Shown in pieces: positions 1 through 8,682 of a DNA stretch of 64,000 bases. The stretch covers positions 5,063,501-5,127,500 of the forward strand of contig NZ_CP030117.1 of assembly GCF_001039275.2 (NCBI RefSeq), given 5' to 3'. The position numbers and the translations under genes were made by a program. The notes under the pieces were generated by a model, which saw only the letters and a program-made list of their open reading frames with translations, was not told the DNA's origin and ran no database searches. Position 1 is the stretch's first letter; every line of letters starts with the position of its first letter. Source of the stretch: Brevibacillus brevis (GTDB lineage: Bacteria; Bacillota; Bacilli; Brevibacillales; Brevibacillaceae).

Positions 1-163
1 CGATGACAGGATTGACCGGGACGATCTTGTAACCAGCGTTCTGCATAGCTTGCGATACCATATAGCTGGTGCGGTCCGGCTTGTTGGACAGACCCACTAC
101 TGCGATCGTTTTTGCATCCTCCAGCAGTTGGCGACGTGCTTCGTTGCTTGGATTTTGTGCCAT
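1..163 (-). CDS. CoA-binding protein, YccU type (partial)
   Basis: N-terminal 54 residues only; the gene continues past the left edge of the window. After a short helix the protein shows TIAVVGLSNKPDRTSY, the glycine-rich start of a Rossmann-like CoA-binding domain, followed by a second strand ending in VPVNPVI. This is characteristic of the YccU/YneT family of small (about 140 residue) proteins of unknown cellular role. The ATG is preceded by AGGAGTG about 8 bases upstream. It lies downstream of pepA on the same strand with a 46-base gap, so cotranscription is possible. Family is fairly sure, function is not known. Confidence 0.75.
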   Translation of the reverse strand, partial: MAQNPSNEARRQLLEDAKTIAVVGLSNKPDRTSYMVSQAMQNAGYKIVPVNPVI

Positions 164-209
164 GTGAAAACACTCCTTTTTTATATGGAAATGGAAATGG
201 AACTACCTC

Positions 210-1706
210 TTATTCACTACGACTGGAAACAAACTCAACAATCGTGCGCGTCATCGCTCCGGTACCGCCAGCTGGTTGCATGTCGCCAGCACTTGCTGTG
301 TATGCCGTACCCGCGATGTCCAGATGTACCCACGGTGTATCGCCAACGAATTCTTGCAGGAAAACACCGCCGATGATGCCGTGGCCATAACGTCCACCCG
401 AGTTTTTCAAATCAGCAAAGCGACTCTTGTTCAGGCTGCGGTATTCATCGAAGGTCGGGAGTTGCCACAAGCGCTCACCCGCGACGTCTGCTGCATTCAT
501 CAGCTCATCCAACAGTGCTTTGTCATTGGTCATGGCGCCAGAGCAGAAATGACCGAGCGCAACCACGATACCACCTGTCAAGGTAGCGGCATCCACCAGG
601 CAAGACACTCCTTGCTCTTTTGCATAGGTGATGCAATCAGCCAGTACGAGACGACCTTCTGCGTCTGTCGTAATGATCTCTACCGTTTTGCCACTCATGG
701 TCGTGATGACATCGCCTGGACGGAATGCCGTTCCGGATGGCATGTTTTCCACAGTACCGACGACAGCCAGTACGTTTACTTTTGGTTTAATTTGCCCCAG
801 TGCCTCCAATGCGCCGATCATCGTAGCCGCTCCACCCATGTCCGACTTCATGTCTTCCATGCCTGCTACTGGCTTGATGGAGATCCCACCTGTATCAAAT
901 GTCACGCCTTTACCGATCAAGCCAATGACATCGTCCCACGTGTCTCTTCCTTGATATTTGACTACCACAACATAAGGCTCAAGCTCGCTACCTTTTGCTA
1001 CAGAGAGCACTCCACCCATCCCCAGCTCTTCCAGCTTTGCTTTTTCCATTACTTCCACAGTCATGCCGTAGCGCTCTGCTACCTCGACCATCGCATTTTT
1101 CAAAGCGCGTGGAGTCAAGTAGTTAGCTGGTTCATTGACGAGCGTGCGGGCCAGATTCGTTCCGGATACGAGCGCCGAACCACGTGCAACACCTGCCTGT
1201 ACCAATGAAGCATCGGCATCTGCTGACAATATTTGCACCGTCGCAATTGGGTCAGACTCACGCTTTGCCTTTTGACGGTAGCCCTCGTAATTGTATTCGG
1301 CAAGACCAAAGGCTTCTGTCACGGCCTGCGCCAGACGGTCAGCACTCAGATGCTCTGTTGTTGGCAAATCAATAACCACTGTTTTGCCGTTGCCTTTTCC
1401 CACAACCGTTTTGGCTGCACGTCCCCATGCATTTCGGGCTGCGACGAAATCAAACTTGCCTGGTTCACCCATCCCGACGATCAACAGTTTTTTCGCAGCT
1501 ACGTTGTTCATTCCGTGGACAACCGTAATTTCCTTTGCCTCACCCGTCACTTCCTTATCCTGCTGCAAGCCACTCAGACTGCCGCCAAAAGCTTCGTCCA
1601 ATTCCGGGTATACCTGCGAAATCTCCTCGCCCTTCCATAGCGGAACAATCAGTTCATCACACGCGATATTCACAAGCTGTATGCGTTTTTCTACTGCTAC
1701 TTTCAT
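210..1706 (-). CDS. pepA: Leucyl aminopeptidase (M17 family)
   Basis: A 498-residue cytosolic metallo-aminopeptidase that releases N-terminal amino acids from peptides. The C-terminal catalytic half carries the M17 signature NTD/TTDAEGRL (here TTDAEGRLVLAD, near residue 350) and the upstream metal-site strand GKGVTFDTGGISIKP followed by DMKSDMGGAA. The less conserved N-terminal domain begins MKVAVEKR. The first ATG with a purine-rich site (GAGGGAAGAG) gives this start; the frame is open 23 codons further up but without a ribosome site. Length fits the family (about 500). It corresponds to yuiE of Bacillus subtilis, which lies in the same yui neighbourhood. Confidence 0.95.
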   Translation of the reverse strand: MKVAVEKRIQLVNIACDELIVPLWKGEEISQVYPELDEAFGGSLSGLQQDKEVTGEAKEITVVHGMNNVAAKKLLIVGMGEPGKFDFVAARNAWGRAAKTVVGKGNGKTVVIDLPTTEHLSADRLAQAVTEAFGLAEYNYEGYRQKAKRESDPIATVQILSADADASLVQAGVARGSALVSGTNLARTLVNEPANYLTPRALKNAMVEVAERYGMTVEVMEKAKLEELGMGGVLSVAKGSELEPYVVVVKYQGRDTWDDVIGLIGKGVTFDTGGISIKPVAGMEDMKSDMGGAATMIGALEALGQIKPKVNVLAVVGTVENMPSGTAFRPGDVITTMSGKTVEIITTDAEGRLVLADCITYAKEQGVSCLVDAATLTGGIVVALGHFCSGAMTNDKALLDELMNAADVAGERLWQLPTFDEYRSLNKSRFADLKNSGGRYGHGIIGGVFLQEFVGDTPWVHLDIAGTAYTASAGDMQPAGGTGAMTRTIVEFVSSRSE

Positions 1707-1755
1707 ATACTCTTCCCTCTTTCTGTGTGGTAGGATACTATATGGGCACATTTGT

Positions 1756-2130
1756 TTAACACGATGTGTCGACATATAAGCGCAAGGGTGGAAACGTCAT
1801 GGCTTTTGCCTCTGTGTAAGAAATGACATCCTTTTCCGGCAACAATTTCTCGCATTCATCTATGTAACGAAGAACTCTTGTTACGTCCAGTCCCCAATGA
1901 ACTGGCTGGTAACGGGTCAAATACTTTCGTGCATTGCCTAACATCCAGCGAGCACCTTTTATATTGCCGTACTCTTGGTGATACAGTCCGACTGACAATT
2001 GCAGCAATCCTTGCAAAAACTTGTCTGACTTATCTTCCATCCAGATGTCTTCCAACAGATCATGGCATTCGTAGTATTCTCCATCATTGAATTTTTCAAT
2101 GAACTGCAAATACTGCTCGGGATACCCCAT
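1756..2130 (-). CDS. DUF309 family protein
   Basis: A 124-residue all-helical protein. The motif YECHDLLEDIWMEDKS followed by FLQGLLQLSVGLYH is the hallmark of DUF309, a small family with a conserved histidine/acidic patch and no established function. The ATG chosen has GGAGG nine bases upstream; the open frame further up lacks one. The gene is upstream of pepA on the same strand (49-base gap) and divergent from the yuiD-like gene. Family assignment is confident; a role cannot be given. Confidence 0.85.
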   Translation of the reverse strand: MGYPEQYLQFIEKFNDGEYYECHDLLEDIWMEDKSDKFLQGLLQLSVGLYHQEYGNIKGARWMLGNARKYLTRYQPVHWGLDVTRVLRYIDECEKLLPEKDVISYTEAKAMTFPPLRLYVDTSC

Positions 2131-2283
2131 GGATGCATGCCTCCGTTTCGAACCTTCCGTCTTCATGGTAACACAGATTGGCAATGACTTTACATCCAAA
2201 CAAAAACTTCACGGATTAAGACAACGCCCTTCTGTTACAATAATCCTAGAGATAAGCGCACAGTAGAAAGGAATGGATTTTCC

Positions 2284-2760
2284 GTGGCGGATTTTTTTGA
2301 AAACTTCCCCTTATGGGCAGCACTGCTAGCCATAGGGATCGCCCAATTTATCAAAATTCCCCTCCATTTTTTTGCAACGAAAACGTGGCAATGGTCACTG
2401 CTCATGAGTACAGGCGGTATGCCCAGCTCCCACTCTTCTGCCGTGACAGCACTATCCACAGCCGTGGGACTGCGTGAGGGCTTTGGCAGCAACATGTTCG
2501 CTATTTCCGCCATTCTCGGTGTGATCGTGATGTTTGATGCCGCAGGTGTCCGCCGCCATGCCGGCATGCAAGCCGTTGTCTTAAATAAGCTGGTCGATGA
2601 ATTCAACCACCTGTTAGAAGGAATGAAATCGTTAAAAGTACGCCCTAACCAGGAAAAAGCAAAAAAACTGAAAGAACTGCTTGGTCACCAACCGATCGAG
2701 GTATTGATCGGCGGTTGGTTAGGCGTCATGATTGCGTTATTGCTCCATCCGTTTTTTTAA
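2284..2760 (+). CDS. yuiD: DUF212 membrane protein, YuiD type (acid phosphatase/vanadium haloperoxidase-related)
   Basis: A 158-residue integral membrane protein with about four hydrophobic segments. It carries STGGMPSSHSSAV near residue 45, the PSSH motif shared with PAP2/vanadium haloperoxidase-related enzymes, and FDAAGVRRHAGMQA further on, both typical of DUF212/YuiD. The start is GTG, preceded by AAAGGA. A lipid phosphatase-like activity is plausible from the motif but has not been shown for this family as far as I know. It is followed 12 bases later by the substrate-binding protein gene on the same strand. Confidence 0.88.
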   Translation: MADFFENFPLWAALLAIGIAQFIKIPLHFFATKTWQWSLLMSTGGMPSSHSSAVTALSTAVGLREGFGSNMFAISAILGVIVMFDAAGVRRHAGMQAVVLNKLVDEFNHLLEGMKSLKVRPNQEKAKKLKELLGHQPIEVLIGGWLGVMIALLLHPFF

Positions 2761-2772
2761 AGGAGGGCTCCC

Positions 2773-3543
2773 ATGCGCATTGTCTCCATCTGTCCCAGCA
2801 ATACCGAAATTCTGTATTATTTAGGCCTGCATGAGCATGTAGTCGGTTTGGATGATCACTCTGACTGGCCGCAGGAGTGGCAGCATCTCCCCCGGGTTGG
2901 ACCCGATTTGACAATCGATATGGACCGGGTCGCTGCCCTCCAACCGGATCTGGTCGTAGCGTCACTCTCTGTTCCTGGCATGGAGAAAAATATAGAGGCT
3001 CTGCGGGATAGAGACATTCCACATATCGTCCTGAACCCTTCCCGGATCGCAGAAATCGCTCATGATATCCGACTCGTCGGTGAGGCGACAGGAACACAGA
3101 GGCAAGCCGAGCAGCTTGCGGGACAATTTGACGAAACCATTGAAAGCATCCGACAAAAGGCAGCGAAGTACGCTCAACGCCCGAAGCTGTACTGGGAATG
3201 GTGGCCGAATCCCATCTACACACCTGGTCAGGAAAACTGGCTGACCGATGTAAGTGAGATTGCGGGTGCCACTAATATTTTTGCAGATTATCCTGTCGCA
3301 AACGTCAAGGCCACACGGGAAATGGTCATGGAACGCAATCCCGATCATATTTGTGTCGTCTGGTGCGGAATTGAATTGAAGCGAATCAAACCTGACATGA
3401 TCACAAACCGCCCAGAGTGGATGAACATGACCGCGATTCGAAACAACCAGGTCCATTTGTTGGAAGAAGGCCTATATTGCCGCCCTTCTCCTCGCATTTT
3501 GGAAGGACTGGAAAAGCTGGTTGATTTGATTCATACAGAATGA
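2773..3543 (+). CDS. Cobalamin/siderophore-type binding protein (BtuF-like)
   Basis: A 256-residue protein built like the class III periplasmic binding fold: MRIVSICPSNTEILYYLG at the N-terminus, then VAALQPDLVVASLS, and a C-terminal WCGIELKRIKP region. It resembles the BtuF/FepB superfamily but has no signal peptide or lipobox, so it is probably cytosolic or acts outside a classical ABC importer; no permease or ATPase is adjacent. The ATG follows AAAGGAGG. It shares a transcript with the yuiD-like gene and ends at a strong bidirectional terminator. Ligand unknown. Confidence 0.8.
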   Translation: MRIVSICPSNTEILYYLGLHEHVVGLDDHSDWPQEWQHLPRVGPDLTIDMDRVAALQPDLVVASLSVPGMEKNIEALRDRDIPHIVLNPSRIAEIAHDIRLVGEATGTQRQAEQLAGQFDETIESIRQKAAKYAQRPKLYWEWWPNPIYTPGQENWLTDVSEIAGATNIFADYPVANVKATREMVMERNPDHICVVWCGIELKRIKPDMITNRPEWMNMTAIRNNQVHLLEEGLYCRPSPRILEGLEKLVDLIHTE

Positions 3544-3546
3544 CAC

Positions 3547-3590
3547 AAAAAACGTTCAAAGCCTCTGCCTTGAACGTTTTTTCTTTTTTC
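3547..3590. terminator. Bidirectional intrinsic terminator
   Basis: A 12-13 bp stem (AAAACGTTCAA paired with TTGAACGTTTT) with a short loop, flanked by A-runs on one side and T-runs on the other. It serves the binding-protein gene on the plus strand and the convergent 3D-domain gene. Confidence 0.9.
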
Positions 3591-3632
3591 TTTCATGCCA
3601 CCAATGCGGCATCCATTCGTTTTCGTTAGTTG

Positions 3633-4268
3633 CTATTCAGTTTGTTGTTTGCCGCTGACGGGTTCCGCCATGGCTGCTATTCCTTTTTCATTCAAGCTAT
3701 TCAGAAAAGCTTCCGTTACCTTGCCTTCGCCTTTTTTGACGATATACACGTCCACCGATTTTTTCCCCCATTGCGAGAATACATCCTGCTTGGTCTCGAA
3801 ATACAGGTCAATTTTATGGCCGCGAATCGCTCCACCCTTGTCAGCTACAACGCCATATCCATAACCGGGAATGTACAAGATGGTCCCCAGCGGGAAAACG
3901 CGCAGATCGGCTGCAATCGTGGAATAGTCGTCTCTACGTACTTTTACACCTGAATAGGTAATGCCATAGGACGGGTGAGATGGATTTTTGCCCGTCGACT
4001 CGTATCCGGCATAGTAGCCAGTCGCTACTACACGTACTTTTGGATATTGATCGTGTAATACATCCGCTTTATCAATCACTTGAGTAAGAGAACTGGCAGA
4101 TACCGTCCGTTTTTTGACGACACGTTGCCCCTCTTTCGTTTCCTTGATTCCAAAAGTGGATGAGACTCCGTGGTCTCCCACAACATTATAGCTGTATCCA
4201 TCGCTTGCGAAGGCCGTCAAGACCAGGATGAACAGCGCGATGATACTTACGAACTGCTTTCCATTCAT
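3633..4268 (-). CDS. yuiC: 3D domain-containing exported protein, YuiC type
   Basis: A 211-residue protein with an N-terminal hydrophobic segment ([15 protein letters not shown]) acting as signal or anchor. The C-terminal 110 residues form a 3D domain: [48 protein letters not shown], with the conserved aspartates. YuiC-type proteins are cell-wall lytic (muramidase-like) enzymes related to resuscitation/stationary-phase survival proteins. ATG follows GAGGAGG. In Bacillus the gene sits beside yuiB and yuiD as here. Substrate (peptidoglycan) is inferred from the family. Confidence 0.9.
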   Translation of the reverse strand: MNGKQFVSIIALFILVLTAFASDGYSYNVVGDHGVSSTFGIKETKEGQRVVKKRTVSASSLTQVIDKADVLHDQYPKVRVVATGYYAGYESTGKNPSHPSYGITYSGVKVRRDDYSTIAADLRVFPLGTILYIPGYGYGVVADKGGAIRGHKIDLYFETKQDVFSQWGKKSVDVYIVKKGEGKVTEAFLNSLNEKGIAAMAEPVSGKQQTE

Positions 4269-4386
4269 TTCTTGGTAAACCTCCTCTCGTTTCTAGTCAT
4301 GTCCCGACGAGGAGGAAAGTATACACAAATTTTGGTTGATTACAGAAATATTCTGTCAGTTGCATGTTTTCCCAATCAAATGCCAA

Positions 4387-4416
4387 AAGAAAAACAGGCC
4401 CGAAACTATGGCCTGC
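4387..4416 (-). terminator. Terminator after yuiB
   Basis: Stem CAGGCC/GGCCTG with an 9-base loop followed by a T-run on the minus strand. Confidence 0.75.
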
Positions 4417-4428
4417 TTGTGCTTGTTG

Positions 4429-4689
4429 TTAAAACATCCGATATCCTTTTTTGCGAAGCGTTTGAATGGTCCAGCCACTCGCCACTGTACCTGCCATGCC
4501 GCAGCCCAGAATGAGCGAATCCCAAATTCCCGGAACAATTTGTTGATAGACAAGTGCACCTACCACTACACCAACGCCGATCACAACAGGAAACCATGTT
4601 GTTTTCAAAATCATGTTTAAAATAAACCCAATGCCAAACCCTAGCACGGTGAACAGAACAATGGATACCATAAATTGCATCAAGTTCAT
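4429..4689 (-). CDS. yuiB: Small membrane protein, YuiB family
   Basis: An 86-residue protein with about three hydrophobic stretches (VSIVLFTVLGFGIGFIL, FPVVIGVGVVVGALVY, ILGCGMAGTVASGW). The FGIGFILNMIL motif in the first segment matches the YuiB family. The start ATG (MNLMQF) lies behind AGGAGGT; the frame extends 14 codons further up with a Gly-rich stretch but no ribosome site. Located between yuiA and yuiC, as in Bacillus. No biochemical function is known. Confidence 0.75.
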   Translation of the reverse strand: MNLMQFMVSIVLFTVLGFGIGFILNMILKTTWFPVVIGVGVVVGALVYQQIVPGIWDSLILGCGMAGTVASGWTIQTLRKKGYRMF

Positions 4690-4838
4690 CGACGAAAAAG
4701 ACCTCCTGCCACCTTCTCCACCTTTTGCCACTTTCTCAGCAAATACAGGAAAGACGGGCTATTTTCGGTATTAAGTGTAGCAAAAAGGCGAGGGATCGGT
4801 CAATAAGAGAAGCTCATCGTATGTGTTGCATGCCTGAC

Positions 4839-4875
4839 AGAAAAAACCGCCGATGCATTCGCTTCGACGGTTTTC
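4839..4875 (-). terminator. Terminator after yuiA
   Basis: An 11 bp stem (AAAACCGTCGA paired with TCGGCGGTTTT, one G-T pair) followed by T6 on the minus strand. Confidence 0.85.
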
Positions 4876-4895
4876 TATACGAGGTTCCTTAATCA

Positions 4896-5039
4896 TTATG
4901 GATGAGAAGAAACAGCTTCCTTCTGAGCTTCCTGTGTACCAGCTCCGTCACAGTTAGGGCAATTCTCCGAGCCCCCCAGGAGCAGTTGGAAATACCCTTG
5001 GCCATGGCAGTACGGGCACTGTTCTTGTTTTTGTCTCAT
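4896..5039 (-). CDS. yuiA: Small CxxC protein, YuiA type
   Basis: A 47-residue protein with two CxxC knuckles, CPYCHGQGYF and CPNCDGAGTQ, spaced 20 residues apart: the DnaJ-like CxxCxGxG pattern of a small zinc-binding protein. ATG is preceded by AAGGGGAG six bases upstream and the gene ends at its own hairpin terminator. Size, motif and position upstream of yuiB match YuiA of Bacillus. Role unknown; zinc binding is inferred from the cysteines. Confidence 0.85.
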   Translation of the reverse strand: MRQKQEQCPYCHGQGYFQLLLGGSENCPNCDGAGTQEAQKEAVSSHP

Positions 5040-5165
5040 GTTGAGCTCCCCTTTCGGAATACATGCGCGAGAATTAATTGCATGTATTTTCAGATTATTT
5101 TGATGTATCTAACTATATCAGAATCCTCCCTTGGTTCACAATGCAGTTCATCGCGAAAAATCCAT

Positions 5166-5201
5166 AAAAAAACCGCAATGTAAGCGGAAACATTGCAGTT
5201 T
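5166..5201 (-). terminator. Terminator after Nudix gene
   Basis: A 12 bp stem (AAACTGCAATGT with ACATTGCGGTTT) followed by T7 on the minus strand. Confidence 0.85.
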
Positions 5202-5220
5202 ATCTAACTTATTCGCAGGA

Positions 5221-5697
5221 TTACTTAAAGATTTTATAGGAAGTGTATTGAAAAATAGGATCGATATCAAACGATTGACCTGTCATTCCCTGTTCCCGTT
5301 TTATATAGTCCGGCAATATGATTTTCAAATAAGTCGAAGACAACGGGTCATGAAGCAGCTCCTGTATCGGCAAAAATCTCGCCTCCGCGATCTCACCTTC
5401 CTGCGGGCGCGGTTCCCCCCCCATGTAATCCATCCAAAAAACGACCATATTGTCGCTAATGGACTCTCGAATGACGCCTGAACGAATTCCCGCTACTTGT
5501 CGCACGACTGCCTCGACACCCGTTTCTTCCAGCACTTCACGCACTGCTGCTTCATCTACCGTCTCGCCTTCCTGCACGAATCCCGCAGGAAATGACCATT
5601 GCCCTTTTAGTCCGCTGTACGTTTTTTTGACTACTAATGCTTCTTGCCCGCGAATGACGATCCCGCAGGCGCCTAGCCAAACCTTCCCTTCGCGCAT
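5221..5697 (-). CDS. Nudix hydrolase
   Basis: A 158-residue pyrophosphohydrolase. The Nudix box is complete: G-x5-E-x7-REVLEETG within GFVQEGETVDEAAV then REVLEETGV at about residues 40-62, carrying the metal-binding glutamates. The substrate (a nucleoside diphosphate linked to another moiety) cannot be read from sequence. An in-frame ATG 6 codons upstream is possible, but AAGGAG sits 8 bases before the ATG chosen here. The gene stands alone between hairpins. Confidence 0.85.
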   Translation of the reverse strand: MREGKVWLGACGIVIRGQEALVVKKTYSGLKGQWSFPAGFVQEGETVDEAAVREVLEETGVEAVVRQVAGIRSGVIRESISDNMVVFWMDYMGGEPRPQEGEIAEARFLPIQELLHDPLSSTYLKIILPDYIKREQGMTGQSFDIDPIFQYTSYKIFK

Positions 5698-5723
5698 CCA
5701 GCCCACTCCTTCCATGTCCTAGC

Positions 5724-5758
5724 TAAACGAAACCCCCGGCTCTTCTTCGCCGGGGGTA
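5724..5758 (-). terminator. Terminator after the 83-residue gene
   Basis: An 8 bp GC stem (CCCCCGGC/GCCGGGGG), loop of 8, then a short interrupted T-run (TTTCGTTT) on the minus strand. Confidence 0.7.
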
Positions 5759-5762
5759 CCTA

Positions 5763-6014
5763 TCAATCATCCTCGTCATCTAGGAGCCCATTATCGATCA
5801 TGTATCGCAGATTTTCCCGATCCCTCTCGCGGCCCTTTTCCTTGAGCCGTTCGATGGCAGGCAGGATGAGAATATCTACTTCACGCTGTACATGCCATGC
5901 CAAATCGTGTCGCCCCTGTTCCTCCAGGTAAAGGCCCACTTCCATCATAGCGTTGTACCGATCCATCTCTTCGCGGACCATGAGCCCCCGGACTTGAATG
6001 CTCGCGTGGCGCAT
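5763..6014 (-). CDS. Conserved hypothetical protein, acidic/helical
   Basis: An 83-residue predicted helical protein, rich in Glu, Arg and Asp, ending in LLDDEDD. I do not recognise the family. It starts four bases after the yumB stop and ends just before a terminator, so it is almost certainly the last gene of the yumB transcript. No good ribosome site precedes the first ATG; an internal ATG (MVREEMDRYNAM, 11 codons in) behind a G-run is an alternative start. Translational coupling to yumB would explain the missing site. Confidence 0.6.
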   Translation of the reverse strand: MRHASIQVRGLMVREEMDRYNAMMEVGLYLEEQGRHDLAWHVQREVDILILPAIERLKEKGRERDRENLRYMIDNGLLDDEDD

Positions 6015-6018
6015 TGTT

Positions 6019-7209
6019 TTACAGCTTTACTTTCTTCAAGGCGAGACCGACGCCGCCAATTTTGTACAAGTAGCGCAGGTCGCTCGCTTTTTTCATCATG
6101 GCTGCTGTACTGCCGAACAGCTTTTTCGAACCTACTTGCCCGATGCCCTCACCTTTTCCAAGGGAGGCCAGTGTCCCTTGCAGATGCGGGATGAATTTTT
6201 GAGGCAGATCGCCACGAACCAAGGCAGCCAGATTCTCACCCAGCGTCTCGCCTTCCTGTACCGCGATTTGCGCAGTTGGCGGATAAGGACGTCCTTGTTC
6301 ATTGAAGATCAAAGCACAATCCCCTACGACAAAAACATTCTCATGACCAGGCGCACGCAAGTATTCGTCTACCTTGACGCGACCGCGCATGACTTCGAAG
6401 CCCGCTTTTTCCACGATGCTGTTTCCGCGGACACCTGCTGCCCAGATAACCGTCTTTGATTTGATTTCTTCTCCGGTAGCCAGCAGTACGCCATCCGGCG
6501 TGCACTGCTTGATCGGTGTTCCAATTTTGAACTCGATGCCTTTTCTCTCCAATACATCCATCGCGTATTGGATCAGCTCTGGATCAAAGCCAGGCAATGC
6601 TGTTGGTGCTGCCTCAATGCAGTAGACTTTCACCAGTTCTGGATCGACATCAAACTCTCGGCACAGCTCTGGCAGACGATCGCCGAGCTCTCCACAAAAC
6701 TCAATGCCTGTAAAGCCAGCCCCACCCACAACAAACGTGAGGTAGTCCGTACGATCCGGCTCATTTTTAAATTTGGAGAACATGTATTCAATGTGCTCGC
6801 GAATATTACGGACCGCATTGATGCTGCGAATGCTAAACGCATGCTCCTTGAGTCCCTCAATTCCGAACGTTTCTGGCTCGCTGCCCAATCCGATGACGAG
6901 ATAGTCATACGCCAGCACCTCGCCATTTTCGAGCGTGACGGTCTGCTCCTCTGACTGAATGGCTTGCACCGTTCCTTTGACAAAGTTGACTTTGTCCTTG
7001 TTCAAAATGCCATCCAGACTGACGCGGGCATGATCCGCAGGTGCCGTACCTGCAGCCGGCTCATGCAGCCAAGTCGTGATGTAGTGATAGTTGTGCTTGT
7101 TGACCAAGGTGATTTCCGCCTCATTGTAGTTGAGCTTTTTCTGAAGCTGCAACGTTGTGAGCAAACCACCGTATCCAGCGCCAAGAATCAGGATTTTGGG
7201 TGTACCCAT
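6019..7209 (-). CDS. yumB: Type II NADH dehydrogenase, YumB type
   Basis: A 396-residue single-subunit FAD enzyme that passes electrons from NADH to menaquinone without pumping protons. It opens with the FAD-binding KILILGAGYGGLLTTL, has a second nucleotide fold at TFVVGGAGFTGIEFCGEL (about 155-175), and near residue 300 the VFVVGDCALI motif that contacts FAD. The C-terminal part (KLFGSTAAMMKKASDLRYLY) is the amphipathic membrane-anchoring region. ATG follows GGAAGGG; an upstream in-frame TTG was set aside. Two Rex-like boxes upstream suggest control by NADH/NAD ratio. Confidence 0.93.
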   Translation of the reverse strand: MGTPKILILGAGYGGLLTTLQLQKKLNYNEAEITLVNKHNYHYITTWLHEPAAGTAPADHARVSLDGILNKDKVNFVKGTVQAIQSEEQTVTLENGEVLAYDYLVIGLGSEPETFGIEGLKEHAFSIRSINAVRNIREHIEYMFSKFKNEPDRTDYLTFVVGGAGFTGIEFCGELGDRLPELCREFDVDPELVKVYCIEAAPTALPGFDPELIQYAMDVLERKGIEFKIGTPIKQCTPDGVLLATGEEIKSKTVIWAAGVRGNSIVEKAGFEVMRGRVKVDEYLRAPGHENVFVVGDCALIFNEQGRPYPPTAQIAVQEGETLGENLAALVRGDLPQKFIPHLQGTLASLGKGEGIGQVGSKKLFGSTAAMMKKASDLRYLYKIGGVGLALKKVKL

Positions 7210-7263
7210 CAGTATCCCTTCCAATCATGTATGATGTCATTGTTCATGGTAACTTAAGGAAGA

Positions 7264-7281
7264 TTGTGCGATTTTTCACGT
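7264..7281. promoter_or_regulatory. Rex-like operator 1
   Basis: TTGTGCGATTTTTCACGT matches the Rex consensus TTGTGAAN4-6TTCACAA at 13 of 18 positions. It lies about 55 bases upstream of the yumB start, where a repressor would block the promoter. Confidence 0.45.
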
Positions 7282-7362
7282 GGTCTGGTACCTATTAAGA
7301 TGCCCCACTTCATGATCCGTGTAGTATCGGAATTATTGTCCTGAGATGTCATCCGAACCACT

Positions 7363-7380
7363 CTGTGAAAAAATGCACAA
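7363..7380. promoter_or_regulatory. Rex-like operator 2
   Basis: CTGTGAAAAAATGCACAA matches the Rex consensus at about 14 of 18 positions. It lies in the 349-base divergent region between yumB and yumC. Apart from these boxes and the yumC promoter I see nothing else in this stretch. Confidence 0.45.
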
Positions 7381-7510
7381 AGTCAGACGTAGAAAAATGT
7401 GACAATTTCTTTACAGTCATCCTCATCTTATCGGCAACCGATTGGATTTGCAAGGGTTTTTTGCCTATCATCTTTCGAATTTTCTCTCCTGTTTTTCTAC
7501 TTGTATGGGT

Positions 7511-7516
7511 TATAAT
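7511..7516 (+). promoter_or_regulatory. Candidate -10 of yumC
   Basis: Perfect TATAAT 43 bases before the yumC TTG start; no convincing -35 is visible. Confidence 0.5.
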
Positions 7517-7558
7517 GGTTGAGGAGTTCGCTTACGATTAATTCGGAGGTGCTTTGGA

Positions 7559-8569
7559 TTGAATTTTCTGCAAAAGGACGAGCAAATCTACGACATTACG
7601 ATCATTGGTGGCGGCCCTGCCGGGTTATTTACAGCATTTTATGGCGGGATGAGGCAGGCCAGTGTAAAAATCATTGAGAGCATGCCCCAGTTAGGTGGGC
7701 AGTTATCCGCTCTTTATCCGGAGAAGTACATATATGATGTAGCCGGATTTCCAAAGGTTTTAGCACAAGATTTGATCAATAATCTGAAAGATCAGATTTC
7801 CCGCTTTCAGCAAACCGTTTGTCTGGAAGAGAAAGTGGAAAATGTCGTAAAAAAAGTAGACGATGTGTTTGAAATCACAACGGACAAAGGCACTCACTAC
7901 TCCAAATCCGTAATCATCACTGCTGGGGTAGGAGCGTTCGAACCTCGCAGGCTGGAACACCCAGATGCCGTCAAATATGAAAAATCCAATCTGCACTATT
8001 TTGTTACCGATCTGAACTCCTTCAAGGGACAGCGTGTAGCTGTTATTGGCGGCGGTGATTCCGCTCTGGACTGGTCCCTCATGCTAGAACCTATCGCAAA
8101 AGAAGTACACCTCATCCATCGCAGAGACAAGTTCCGCGCACATGAACACAGCGTAGAAATGCTCATGTCCTCCAAAGTAAACGTCACGACACCTTACGAA
8201 ATTGCAGCTTTGCACGGCGAGGAGCGTATCGAAAAACTCACGCTGGCCCATTGCACGACAAAAGAAGAAATCGATCTGGAAGTCGATGCAGTGATTGTCA
8301 ACTTCGGCTTCATCTCCTCTCTCGGTCCGATCAAGAACTGGGGGCTGGAACTCGAAAAAGGCTCCATCGTGGTCGATACCCGCATGGAATCAAACATTCC
8401 AGGCATTTTCGCAGCAGGCGATATCGCAACCTACCCTGGTAAGGTCAAGCTGATCGCTGTCGGATTTGGTGAGGCCCCTACCGCTGTTAACAACGCGGTT
8501 TCTTACTTTAATCCGGACGCCAAATTGCAGCCTGGTCATTCTTCAAGCATGGACAACTTCAAGTCGTAA
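7559..8569 (+). CDS. yumC: Ferredoxin-NADP(+) reductase, YumC type
   Basis: A 336-residue thioredoxin-reductase-like flavoenzyme moving electrons between NADPH and ferredoxin or flavodoxin. It has the FAD motif [19 protein letters not shown], the NADPH motif [13 protein letters not shown] (about 155) and the C-terminal [14 protein letters not shown] (about 280). Unlike thioredoxin reductase it has no redox CxxC between the two folds, which identifies the YumC family. TTG start, supported by GGAGGT eight bases upstream. It diverges from yumB. Confidence 0.93.
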   Translation: MNFLQKDEQIYDITIIGGGPAGLFTAFYGGMRQASVKIIESMPQLGGQLSALYPEKYIYDVAGFPKVLAQDLINNLKDQISRFQQTVCLEEKVENVVKKVDDVFEITTDKGTHYSKSVIITAGVGAFEPRRLEHPDAVKYEKSNLHYFVTDLNSFKGQRVAVIGGGDSALDWSLMLEPIAKEVHLIHRRDKFRAHEHSVEMLMSSKVNVTTPYEIAALHGEERIEKLTLAHCTTKEEIDLEVDAVIVNFGFISSLGPIKNWGLELEKGSIVVDTRMESNIPGIFAAGDIATYPGKVKLIAVGFGEAPTAVNNAVSYFNPDAKLQPGHSSSMDNFKS

Positions 8570-8578
8570 AAAGGTTTC

Positions 8579-8619
8579 GTCCCTGTTGTTGCCTCCGATG
8601 GCTGCGACAGGGATTTTTC
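8579..8619 (+). terminator. Terminator after yumC
   Basis: Imperfect stem TCCCTGT...GCC/GGC...GACAGGGA followed by TTTTTC. Confidence 0.7.
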
Positions 8620-8682
8620 ATTCCATTGCATAACCGCTTTTGTTGGCGTGCACAGTAGAAGCAACGAGGAGGCGATTACGCT

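Noticed and set aside
276-1208. Long open frame (310 codons) on the plus strand
   Set aside because: Antisense to pepA; no ribosome site and composition follows the codon bias of the opposite strand.
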